Of a DNA stretch of 9,355 nucleotides, positions 1 through 5,624 are shown in pieces (within the stretch, counting starts at the first letter, position 1; each line of letters starts with the position of its first letter). The stretch spans positions 1 to 9,355 of the forward strand of contig PMNQ01000263.1 of NCBI GenBank assembly GCA_003162555.1, given 5' to 3'. This DNA is from Gammaproteobacteria bacterium. Lineage in GTDB: Bacteria; Pseudomonadota; Gammaproteobacteria; Steroidobacterales; Steroidobacteraceae. The notes beneath the pieces were generated by a model. It was not told the origin of the DNA. It was given only the letters and a program-made list of their open reading frames with translations, and made no database searches. The translations under genes were made by a program, and so were the position numbers.

Positions 1-969
1 ATCCGGATCTAGGCCACGCAGGCGCGCGAGCGCGGCCAGCAGCGGGTAGGTACTCGCGGCCAGCAGGATCGGCGCCAGCGCGGCGGGCGCCGCCAGCGTC
101 GGCAGTGCGATGGCGCCAGCGGCGGATGCGCCCGCGATCAGGACGTCGACACCACGTGCGGCCAGCTCGGCCGCCAGCGCCTCGAGTCCGGGACGCGTGG
201 CATCGTCCTGAGCCAGGATCAGCGCCGGGAATCCCGGGCCCAGCAGCGCCAGCGGACCGTGCCGCACTTCAGCGCCGCTGTAGGCTTCGGCGTGCAGTGC
301 ACAGGTTTCCTTGCACTTGAGCGCCGCCTCCTGCGCAGCGCTCAGGCCAAGGCCGCGCCCGATCATGTACAGGTGCCCGGCTTCGCCCAACACCGGCAGG
401 GCCGCGCGCCAGTCGAGCTGCCCGGCCTTTTCGAGCTCTGCGGGGAGCGCATGCAGGGCTGCCAGCAGCTCCGCATCGCCGGTCCATGCCGCGGTCAGGT
501 GGGCCACGGCCGTAAGCGAGGCGAGATAGGACTTGGTCGCCGCGACGCTCCGTTCCGCGCCCGCCAGCAGCGGCACGGCGAAGTCAGCGGCCGCGCACAG
601 CGGCGCATCCGGCGCATTGCACAGCGCAATCACCGTCGCACCGCTCCGGCGCGCCGCGTCCACCGTGGCCAGCAGGTCGGGGCTCTTCCCCGACTGCGAG
701 ATGGCCAGGAACAGGCAGCCGCGCAGATCCTGTTCGACGCCGTAGACCGAGCTGACCGAGGGCGCCGCGGACGCCGTCAGCACGCGGGCGCGCGTTTCGA
801 TCAGGTACTTGGCGTAAGTCGCGGCGTGATCCGAACTGCCTCGTGCGCAGGTGATGACCGCGCGCGGCGGGTGCGCGCGCAGGCGGGCGCCCAGATCTGC
901 CATCGTTCCGGCGTTCGCGCGCAGCTGGCGCGCCACGACGGCGGGTGCTTCCGCGGCCTCGGCTTCCAT
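1..969 (-). CDS. nagB-II: Glucosamine-6-phosphate deaminase, SIS family (NagB-II), 3' end cut by window edge
   Basis: Reading leftward from ATG at 969-967, an open frame of 323 codons runs off the left edge with no stop. It has two SIS (sugar isomerase) domains like the isomerase half of GlmS. The first holds CARGSSDHAA (residues 41-50), ISQSGKSPDLL (90-100) and ERSVAATKSY (139-148). The second holds GRGLGLSAAQEAALKCKE (204-221) and a conserved EVRHGP (234-239). The glutaminase domain of GlmS is absent, as expected for NagB-II, which converts glucosamine-6-phosphate to fructose-6-phosphate and ammonia in the cytoplasm. The last visible residues, LRGLDPD, resemble the usual near-C-terminal segment, so probably fewer than about 20 residues are missing. 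The start is 11 bases after the nagQ stop, so the two are likely cotranscribed. An in-frame GTG at 978-976 would add three residues and is a possible alternative start. AgaS-type deaminases are similar, but the neighbours favour the GlcNAc role. Confidence 0.9.
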   Translation of the reverse strand, partial: MEAEAAEAPAVVARQLRANAGTMADLGARLRAHPPRAVITCARGSSDHAATYAKYLIETRARVLTASAAPSVSSVYGVEQDLRGCLFLAISQSGKSPDLLATVDAARRSGATVIALCNAPDAPLCAAADFAVPLLAGAERSVAATKSYLASLTAVAHLTAAWTGDAELLAALHALPAELEKAGQLDWRAALPVLGEAGHLYMIGRGLGLSAAQEAALKCKETCALHAEAYSGAEVRHGPLALLGPGFPALILAQDDATRPGLEALAAELAARGVDVLIAGASAAGAIALPTLAAPAALAPILLAASTYPLLAALARLRGLDPD

Positions 970-980
970 CAGACTCACGT

Positions 981-1718
981 TCAGGTGCTCAGCTCAGCCA
1001 CGAAATCGTAGACATCGCCGCGGTAGTACGACTGCGAGAATTCGATGGCGCGGCCATCACGGAGCGAACCCAGCCGTTCGACCAGCAAGCCGGCCGCTCC
1101 TTCCGCGGACTTGAGCAGTTCCGCCTGCTCGGCATTCAGCAGCACCGCGCGCAACCGCTGCAGCGCCTTTGCCGGGCGCTGGTTGTTGCGCTCGAGCGCT
1201 TCGTACAGCGAATCGTGCACCGCGTCGAGCGAGGGGAGCGCGGCGGCCACCACGGTGGCGAACTCGATCGCCATCGGCGCATCGTCGGCATAACGCAGGC
1301 GGTGAAAACGATAGACCGGCGTGCCGGGACTCAGGCGCAGGGCCAGTGCTTCTTCCGGCGTCACCGTGCCCGAGGACTTCTTCAGCCACACGCTGCGCGG
1401 CGTGCGGCCGCGCGCGCGCATATCCTCGGAGAACGATGTCAGCATCGCGAAGTTCTTCTCGACGCGCGCCGAAACAAAGTTGCCCGAGCCCTGGCGGCGG
1501 ATCAGCAGGCCGTCGGCAACCAGCCCGTCGAGCGCCTTGCGCACGGTGATCCTCGAGACTTTGAAATCCGTGGCCATGTCCCGTTCGGCCGGCAAGGCGT
1601 CGTCGGGGGAGAGCACGCGATTGTCGATGGCGGTCTTGAGGGCGCGCTGCAGTTGCAGGTATAAGGGGAGGCTTCCGCGCTCGTCGAGCGGGCCTACGGT
1701 CTTGGCTAGCGAAGTCAT
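981..1718 (-). CDS. nagQ: GntR/HutC-family transcriptional regulator of GlcNAc use (NagQ-like)
   Basis: A 245-residue protein of normal family length. Residues about 17-85 form the GntR winged helix-turn-helix: LPLYLQLQRALKTAI, then LPAERDMATDFKVSRITVRKAL with the typical SRITVRKALD recognition segment, and the wing RRQGSGNFV (75-82). Residues about 90-240 are a UTRA effector domain ending in the characteristic SYYRGDVYDFVAEL. UTRA regulators of this group respond to phosphorylated amino sugars; here the likely ligand is GlcNAc-6-phosphate or glucosamine-6-phosphate (inference). The frame stays open upstream to 2036, but the extension is low-complexity, covers the divergent control region and lacks homology. 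ATG at 1718-1716 starts right before the conserved domain. The ribosome site is weak, with AAGGG 11 bases upstream. The gene is divergent from the hexosaminidase operon and presumably represses both sides through the TGGTATT repeats between them. The name NagQ follows the GntR-type regulator of Xanthomonas and relatives. Confidence 0.9.
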   Translation of the reverse strand: MTSLAKTVGPLDERGSLPLYLQLQRALKTAIDNRVLSPDDALPAERDMATDFKVSRITVRKALDGLVADGLLIRRQGSGNFVSARVEKNFAMLTSFSEDMRARGRTPRSVWLKKSSGTVTPEEALALRLSPGTPVYRFHRLRYADDAPMAIEFATVVAAALPSLDAVHDSLYEALERNNQRPAKALQRLRAVLLNAEQAELLKSAEGAAGLLVERLGSLRDGRAIEFSQSYYRGDVYDFVAELST

Positions 1719-1757
1719 TGGCCGCGGTGCCCTTGGGTTGCAGGAACGAAGGCAACC

Positions 1758-1786
1758 ATTTAATACCAAAACGATACCAGTTACAA
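1758..1786 (-). promoter_or_regulatory. Candidate nagQ promoter
   Basis: On the minus strand, TTGTAA (1786-1781) could act as a -35 element and TTAAAT (1763-1758) as a -10 element, with a 17-base spacer. Each matches the sigma-70 consensus at four of six positions. The TGGTAT direct repeat lies almost wholly in the spacer, which would suit repression by steric block and autoregulation. The call rests on weak consensus matches and location only. Confidence 0.35.
1762..1779 (-). promoter_or_regulatory. NagQ-type operator upstream of nagQ (direct repeat)
   Basis: Read on the minus strand the sequence is TGGTATCGTTTTGGTATT: two TGGTAT(T/C) half-sites in direct repeat, separated by four bases, so 11 bases (about one helical turn) from start to start. 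The same half-site and spacing recur next to the divergent gene. From memory, NagQ boxes in Xanthomonas are TGGTATT direct repeats with a similar short spacer; I could not check this here. It sits 44-61 bases before the nagQ start, suggesting autoregulation. Confidence 0.65.
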
Positions 1787-1803
1787 GCGCGGTTGCCTTA
1801 ACA

Positions 1804-1829
1804 GTCTGCGTGAATGCGCAAGCGCAGAC
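1804..1829. repeat. Inverted repeat GTCTGCG / CGCAGAC in control region
   Basis: The arms GTCTGCG (1804-1810) and CGCAGAC (1823-1829) are perfect complements of seven bases around a 12-base centre that itself contains the palindrome TGCGCA (1815-1820). There is no T-run after it, and it lies between divergent starts, so it is not a usual terminator. It could be an operator for another regulator or could be chance in GC-rich DNA. Confidence 0.4.
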
Positions 1830-1830
1830 A

Positions 1831-1840
1831 GCCATATGGC
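1831..1840. repeat. Perfect 10-base palindrome GCCATATGGC
   Basis: GCCATATGGC is a perfect palindrome one base beyond the preceding inverted repeat and about midway between the two TGGTATT clusters. Its central CATATG makes it a flexible AT island in GC-rich sequence. The function is unknown; a binding site for a dimeric regulator is one possibility. Confidence 0.35.
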
Positions 1841-1888
1841 GCGTGACGGCGCGGGCAGTGCGGCTGGCCCATTGCGGCTCCGTGCTAT

Positions 1889-1916
1889 TGGTATTATCTT
1901 GGCTCTGTATGGTCTT
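1889..1916 (+). promoter_or_regulatory. NagQ-type operator upstream of hexosaminidase operon (tandem half-sites)
   Basis: TGGTATT (1889-1895) is followed by the degenerate copies TGGCTCT (1900-1906) and TGGTCTT (1910-1916). All three point the same way and start 11 and 10 bases apart, so they lie on one face of the helix. The first copy matches the half-site near nagQ exactly; the others share TGG plus a CT- or T-rich end. Two half-sites would suffice for one GntR dimer, so the third may be chance or may widen the site. The cluster ends two bases before the likely ribosome binding site, a position suited to repression. Confidence 0.55.
1892..1897 (+). promoter_or_regulatory. Candidate -10 element of the hexosaminidase operon
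   Basis: TATTAT matches the sigma-70 -10 consensus at five of six positions and overlaps the first TGGTATT half-site. Transcription from it would start about 1904 and give a leader of about 27 bases. I see no convincing -35 hexamer at the right spacing (CCATTG lies at 17 bases), so the promoter may need an activator or lie elsewhere. Confidence 0.3.
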
Positions 1917-1930
1917 TAAGGTGGGGACGG

Positions 1931-4495
1931 ATGCTGGCGCAGCGGCAGGCAAGGGCGCGTAGAGAGGGAATTGGCGCGGGATTGCTCGCCGCCATGTTGC
2001 TGTGCGCGTTGTTGCCCAGCCACACGATCGGTGCAACGGCGCGTGCCTCGCCGCTCCGCTTGCGCTGGCAGCCCGCGCCGGTGTCAGCCGCTCCAGTCGT
2101 TCCCGCCGGCGGCGCGCGCGCGCAATTCACGCTCACCAATACCGGAACTGAGCCGCTCCCCGCGCGCGGCTGGTCGCTGTACTTCGATTGCGAGGAGGGC
2201 GTGGCGACCGGCGTTGCAGCCGGCGGCTTCGTGTTCGAACAGATCGCCGGAACCTTCTACCGTATGCATCCGGCCGAAGGATTCACCGGACTCGACGCCG
2301 GGCAAAGCACAGTTATTCCATTCACGCTGCTTGGCCCACCGCAGAACCTGGCGGAGGCACCACGCGGCCCATACCTGGCCTTCGATGCGGCGCCCGCCAG
2401 GGCGCAGTCAATCACCGACTATCAGGTGGTGGCGATTCCGGTCCGCACCGACGAGCGCACGCCGGAGCAGACTTACGACAGCAACGCGCTGCAGGTCCAG
2501 GTTTCGGCCAGCGAGCTGCCACCGGTGTTGCCGAATCCGCAGCGCTACGAGCGCCGCGCGGGCGCGCTGCGCTGGACTTCGATGCCGGAAATTCTCGCTC
2601 CCGCCGAACTGCATGCGGAGGCGGTTCGCGTGCGCGCGCTCCTCAAGCCGTATTTTCTGGCGCCGGTGGTAACACATGCTGCGGCCGCGCCGCTGCGGCT
2701 GCGCGTCGGGCCAATCGCGGGTGCGAGCTCGCCAGAGGCCTACGAATTGCAGGTCGATCCGCTCGGTGGTGTGAGCCTGAGAGGCGCCAGTGCTGTCGGG
2801 GTGGCGCGAGGAATCGAATCGCTCCGCCAGTTGTTGCCGATCCTGCGTTCACCTGGCGAGGCCGTGACACTGCCCGCCATCGACATCAGCGACGCGCCGC
2901 GTTTTGCCTATCGAGGCCTGATGCTGGATGTGGCGCGGAATTTCCAGACCAAGGAAACCGTATTCCGGGTGCTGGACCTGATGGCGCGCTTCAAGCTCAA
3001 CGTGTTTCATTTCCATCTCACCGACGATGAAGGTTGGCGACTCGAGATTCCGGGGCTCCCGGAGCTGACCGCGATTGGCGCGCGGCGTGGACATCCAAGC
3101 TTGAACGTCGACCGGCTGACGCCGGCGTACGGCTCCGGGCCGGACCCAGCCACGCCGTTCGGCAGCGGCCGTTACCGCGCCGCGGACTACATCGCGATCC
3201 TGAAATACGCCGCGGCGCTGCACATCGAGGTGATTCCGGAAATCGAGATGCCCGGACACGCGCGTGCCGCGGTGGTCGCGATGGCCGAGCGTGCGCGGCG
3301 GCTCGGCGCTGCCGGCGACGCGGCGGCCAACCGCTATCTGCTCAACGATCGCGCCGATGCGTCGCGCTACAGCTCCGCGCAGCTGTATCACGACAACGTC
3401 ATGAACCCGGCGCTGCCCTCGACTTACGCTTTCATCGGCAAAGTCGTCGATGCCCTGGTGGCGATGCACCGGGCGGCAGGCGTACCGCTGCACACGCTGC
3501 ATGTCGGCGGTGATGAATTGCCTGACGGAGCCTGGGAGCACTCGCCGGCTTGCGCCGCGTTGATGCAGCGCGAGCATTTCAGCGACCGGCGCGAACTTTG
3601 GGAGTACTTCTACACACACGTCGATCAGCTGCTCAAGCGCCACGGCCTGGCGACGGCGGGTTGGGAGGAACTGGGCACGATGCGCCAGAATGTCGCGGGC
3701 CAGGTCCGGATGCGGCCCAACCCGAATCTGACCGGGCACGGATTCACGTTGTTCGTGTGGCGAAACCTCGACGGTGCCGACGACCTGGCCTACCGGCTGG
3801 CCAACGCCGGTTACGACACAGTGCTGACGCCGGCTACACGGTTGTACCTGGACATGACGCCGTTTTCGGATCCGGAAGAAGCCGGCCAGACCTGGGCGGC
3901 TCACGTCGACCTGGACACGGTGTTCGACTACATCCCGTATGACGACAACCGCGTGGCGCCCGACAATCCGACGCGTCGCCCGGATATGGAAGCGCTGACA
4001 GATGCCGGCCGCGGCCGCATCAAGGGTATAGAGGCGCCGTTGTTTGGCGAGACGTTGTACGACCCGACGCGCCTGGACTTCATGCTGATGCCGCGCCTGC
4101 TGGCGGCCGCCGAACGTGCCTGGGCTCCCGACCCTGCGTGGACATCCGAATCCGATCCGCTGCGCGCGGTGCGCTTGCACGCGGAGGAGTGGTCGCGTTT
4201 CGCCGCGCAACTCGGGTTCAATGTGCTGCCGCGGCTCGATGCCGAATTGCCGCAGCTTCACTATCGCCTGCCGCCGCCGGGCCTGAAGCGCAGCGGCGAC
4301 ACTGTGCTCGTCAACGAGCAGATTCCCGGACTCACAATGCGCTACACGTTGGATGGCACCGAGCCGACGGCACAGAGCGCGCAGGTTAGCGGGCCGATCG
4401 CCGCCACCGGCACGGTGCGGGTTGCGGCTTTCGACCACAACGGCCGGGCCGGCCGCGCCGCGCAGATCGATGCCGGCCAGTCGGGCGGGCAGTAG
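1931..4495 (+). CDS. hex: Secreted beta-N-acetylhexosaminidase / chitobiase (GH20)
   Basis: An 854-residue enzyme, close to the length of Serratia chitobiase. It removes terminal GlcNAc from chitin oligosaccharides, probably in the periplasm or outside the cell. Residues 1-40 look like a signal peptide: an Arg-rich start, a hydrophobic core GLLAAMLLCALLP, and possible cleavage near TARA. Domains in order: an N-terminal carbohydrate-binding-like domain (CHB_HEX, about 42-190), the GH20b beta-sandwich (about 195-318), the GH20 TIM barrel (about 320-765), and a C-terminal Ig-like CHB_HEX_C domain (about 770-850). The barrel opens with RGLMLDVARNF (328 onward) and has NVFHFHLTDDEGWRLEIP and EIEMPGHARAA. 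The catalytic pair is Asp528-Glu529 in HVGGDE; Asp positions the substrate acetamido group and Glu is the acid. AAGGTGGGG just upstream supports ATG 1931. It is first in an operon with nagX, 3 bases downstream. Confidence 0.95.
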   Translation: MLAQRQARARREGIGAGLLAAMLLCALLPSHTIGATARASPLRLRWQPAPVSAAPVVPAGGARAQFTLTNTGTEPLPARGWSLYFDCEEGVATGVAAGGFVFEQIAGTFYRMHPAEGFTGLDAGQSTVIPFTLLGPPQNLAEAPRGPYLAFDAAPARAQSITDYQVVAIPVRTDERTPEQTYDSNALQVQVSASELPPVLPNPQRYERRAGALRWTSMPEILAPAELHAEAVRVRALLKPYFLAPVVTHAAAAPLRLRVGPIAGASSPEAYELQVDPLGGVSLRGASAVGVARGIESLRQLLPILRSPGEAVTLPAIDISDAPRFAYRGLMLDVARNFQTKETVFRVLDLMARFKLNVFHFHLTDDEGWRLEIPGLPELTAIGARRGHPSLNVDRLTPAYGSGPDPATPFGSGRYRAADYIAILKYAAALHIEVIPEIEMPGHARAAVVAMAERARRLGAAGDAAANRYLLNDRADASRYSSAQLYHDNVMNPALPSTYAFIGKVVDALVAMHRAAGVPLHTLHVGGDELPDGAWEHSPACAALMQREHFSDRRELWEYFYTHVDQLLKRHGLATAGWEELGTMRQNVAGQVRMRPNPNLTGHGFTLFVWRNLDGADDLAYRLANAGYDTVLTPATRLYLDMTPFSDPEEAGQTWAAHVDLDTVFDYIPYDDNRVAPDNPTRRPDMEALTDAGRGRIKGIEAPLFGETLYDPTRLDFMLMPRLLAAAERAWAPDPAWTSESDPLRAVRLHAEEWSRFAAQLGFNVLPRLDAELPQLHYRLPPPGLKRSGDTVLVNEQIPGLTMRYTLDGTEPTAQSAQVSGPIAATGTVRVAAFDHNGRAGRAAQIDAGQSGGQ

Positions 4496-4498
4496 TGC

Positions 4499-5617
4499 AT
4501 GGGCGTCGCAACAGCGCAGCATCGTTCGCTGCCCCTCGATGTGCTGCGCGGCATGACGCTGGCGCTGATGATCGTCGTCAACATGTCGATCGAAGGCGTG
4601 TCCTACGCACCGCTCCTGCACGCGCCATGGAACGGGCTCACGCCGACCGACATGGTGTTCCCGACCTTCCTGTTCGTGGTCGGCGCAGCGCTGAGCTACG
4701 CCATCGGCAAGTACGAAACGCTTGGCGAAGCCGCGGTGCTGGGCAAAATCGCGCGCCGCACCGTGCTGATCTTTCTGTGCGGCTACCTGGTGCACTGGTT
4801 TCCGTTCGGCGCCACCGACGCTGCCGGGCACTTCGCGTGGACGCCGTTGGGCCAGACGCGCATCCTCGGCGTGCTGCAGCGAATCGCGCTCTGCTACGGA
4901 ATGGCGGCGCTTATCGTCCACTATGGAGGCCGCCGGGCAGCGTTGTACGCTGGCGTCGCGGCACTGCTCATCTACTGGTGGCTGTTGTGGACCTTTGGCG
5001 ATTACACGCGCACCGGCAACGCGGTGCTGAAACTCGACCTGTGGCTGCTCGGGCCGCAGCATCTGCATCGCGAAAACGGCGTGATCTTCGATCCCGAAGG
5101 CTTCCTCAGCACCTTGCCAGCGCTGTTCAATGTGCTGGCGGGCTATCTCACTGGACTCTTCCTGCGCGAACGACGCGCAGGTGTTCCGGCCACGACGCGC
5201 CTGCTCGCGGCCGGCGCGCTGGCCATCGCGCTCGCCCTGGCATGGAACACAGCGCTGCCGGTCAACAAATGCCTATGGACGAGTTCCTATGCGCTCATCA
5301 CCACTGGAATAGACCTGGTAGTACTGGGATTGCTGTACTGGGCCATCGAGCAGCGCTGCTGGCGCGCGTGGACGCCGTTCTTCGAGATCTTCGGACGCAA
5401 CACGCTGTTCATCTACATACTGAGCGAACTGGGCGAATCGATTCTGGAAATGGTGCACGTCGGCAAGCTGGATCTGTCCAGCTGGCTGTACCAAAGTGCA
5501 TTGCGTCCCTGGGCCGGCGCGCAAAATGGCGCGCTGCTGCTGGCCCTGGGCTACATGCTTTTTTGCTGGTGCGTGGCCTGGGCGCTGGACCGCCGGCGCA
5601 TCTACTTCAGGCTGTGA
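4499..5617 (+). CDS. nagX: NagX: multipass membrane protein of the heparan-alpha-glucosaminide N-acetyltransferase family
   Basis: A 372-residue, strongly hydrophobic protein of about ten membrane segments (estimated by eye). It belongs to the COG4299/DUF5009 group related to human HGSNAT, which passes an acetyl group from cytosolic acetyl-CoA to glucosamine across the lysosomal membrane. Family motifs seen are LPLDVLRGMTLALMIVVNM (residues 11-29), HAPWNGLTPTDMVFPTFLF (41-59) and RILGVLQRIALCYG. His41 in HAPWNGLT lines up with the HGSNAT catalytic His (KHASWNGLT in the human protein, from memory). Bacterial nagX genes recur in GlcNAc loci, but their role is not settled as far as I know: transport help or amino-sugar acetylation are both possible. 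ATG 4499 lies 3 bases after the hexosaminidase stop; the ribosome site is poor (GGGCGGG), suggesting coupling. nagF follows after 7 bases. Confidence 0.88.
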   Translation: MGVATAQHRSLPLDVLRGMTLALMIVVNMSIEGVSYAPLLHAPWNGLTPTDMVFPTFLFVVGAALSYAIGKYETLGEAAVLGKIARRTVLIFLCGYLVHWFPFGATDAAGHFAWTPLGQTRILGVLQRIALCYGMAALIVHYGGRRAALYAGVAALLIYWWLLWTFGDYTRTGNAVLKLDLWLLGPQHLHRENGVIFDPEGFLSTLPALFNVLAGYLTGLFLRERRAGVPATTRLLAAGALAIALALAWNTALPVNKCLWTSSYALITTGIDLVVLGLLYWAIEQRCWRAWTPFFEIFGRNTLFIYILSELGESILEMVHVGKLDLSSWLYQSALRPWAGAQNGALLLALGYMLFCWCVAWALDRRRIYFRL

Positions 5618-5624
5618 GCGCGCC

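Larger units (their letters stand above)
1719..1930. promoter_or_regulatory. Divergent nagQ / hexosaminidase control region
   Basis: This 212-base stretch is the only sizeable non-coding gap in the window. It separates two genes read in opposite directions, so it must hold promoters for both transcripts unless they start further away. It contains a TGGTAT direct repeat close to nagQ (on the minus strand), a TGGTATT-based repeat series close to the hexosaminidase (on the plus strand), and two inverted repeats between them. These are described separately. It is also more AT-rich than its surroundings near both genes (about 1756-1788 and 1883-1920), as expected for promoters. Confidence 0.8.

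Noticed and set aside
1406..1421. Alternating CG runs (also near 2110-2123) as possible Z-DNA
   Set aside because: They fall inside conserved coding sequence and are expected from the high GC content; nothing else supports a structural role.
259..1664. Plus-strand frames 259-1011 and 945-1664 opposite nagB-II and nagQ
   Set aside because: Both are Arg-rich low-complexity translations without motifs, antisense to genes with clear SIS and GntR/UTRA signatures.
1804..1829. Inverted repeat as a rho-independent terminator
   Set aside because: There is no T-run on either side, the loop is long, and it lies between divergent gene starts where no transcript should end.
1719..2036. N-terminal extension of NagQ up to 2036 on the minus strand
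   Set aside because: It would cover the whole divergent control region and overlap the hexosaminidase start. It has no family homology, and ATG 1718 gives the normal length.
2849..5068. Long minus-strand open frame (739 codons) opposite the hexosaminidase and nagX
   Set aside because: It crosses two well-supported genes on the other strand, its product is Arg/Gln/His-rich with no recognisable domain, and long antisense frames are common in GC-rich DNA.
5496..5624. N-terminal extension of NagF starting at 5496
   Set aside because: These 43 codons lie within nagX in another frame and encode no PTS sequence; the EIIA domain begins right after ATG 5625.
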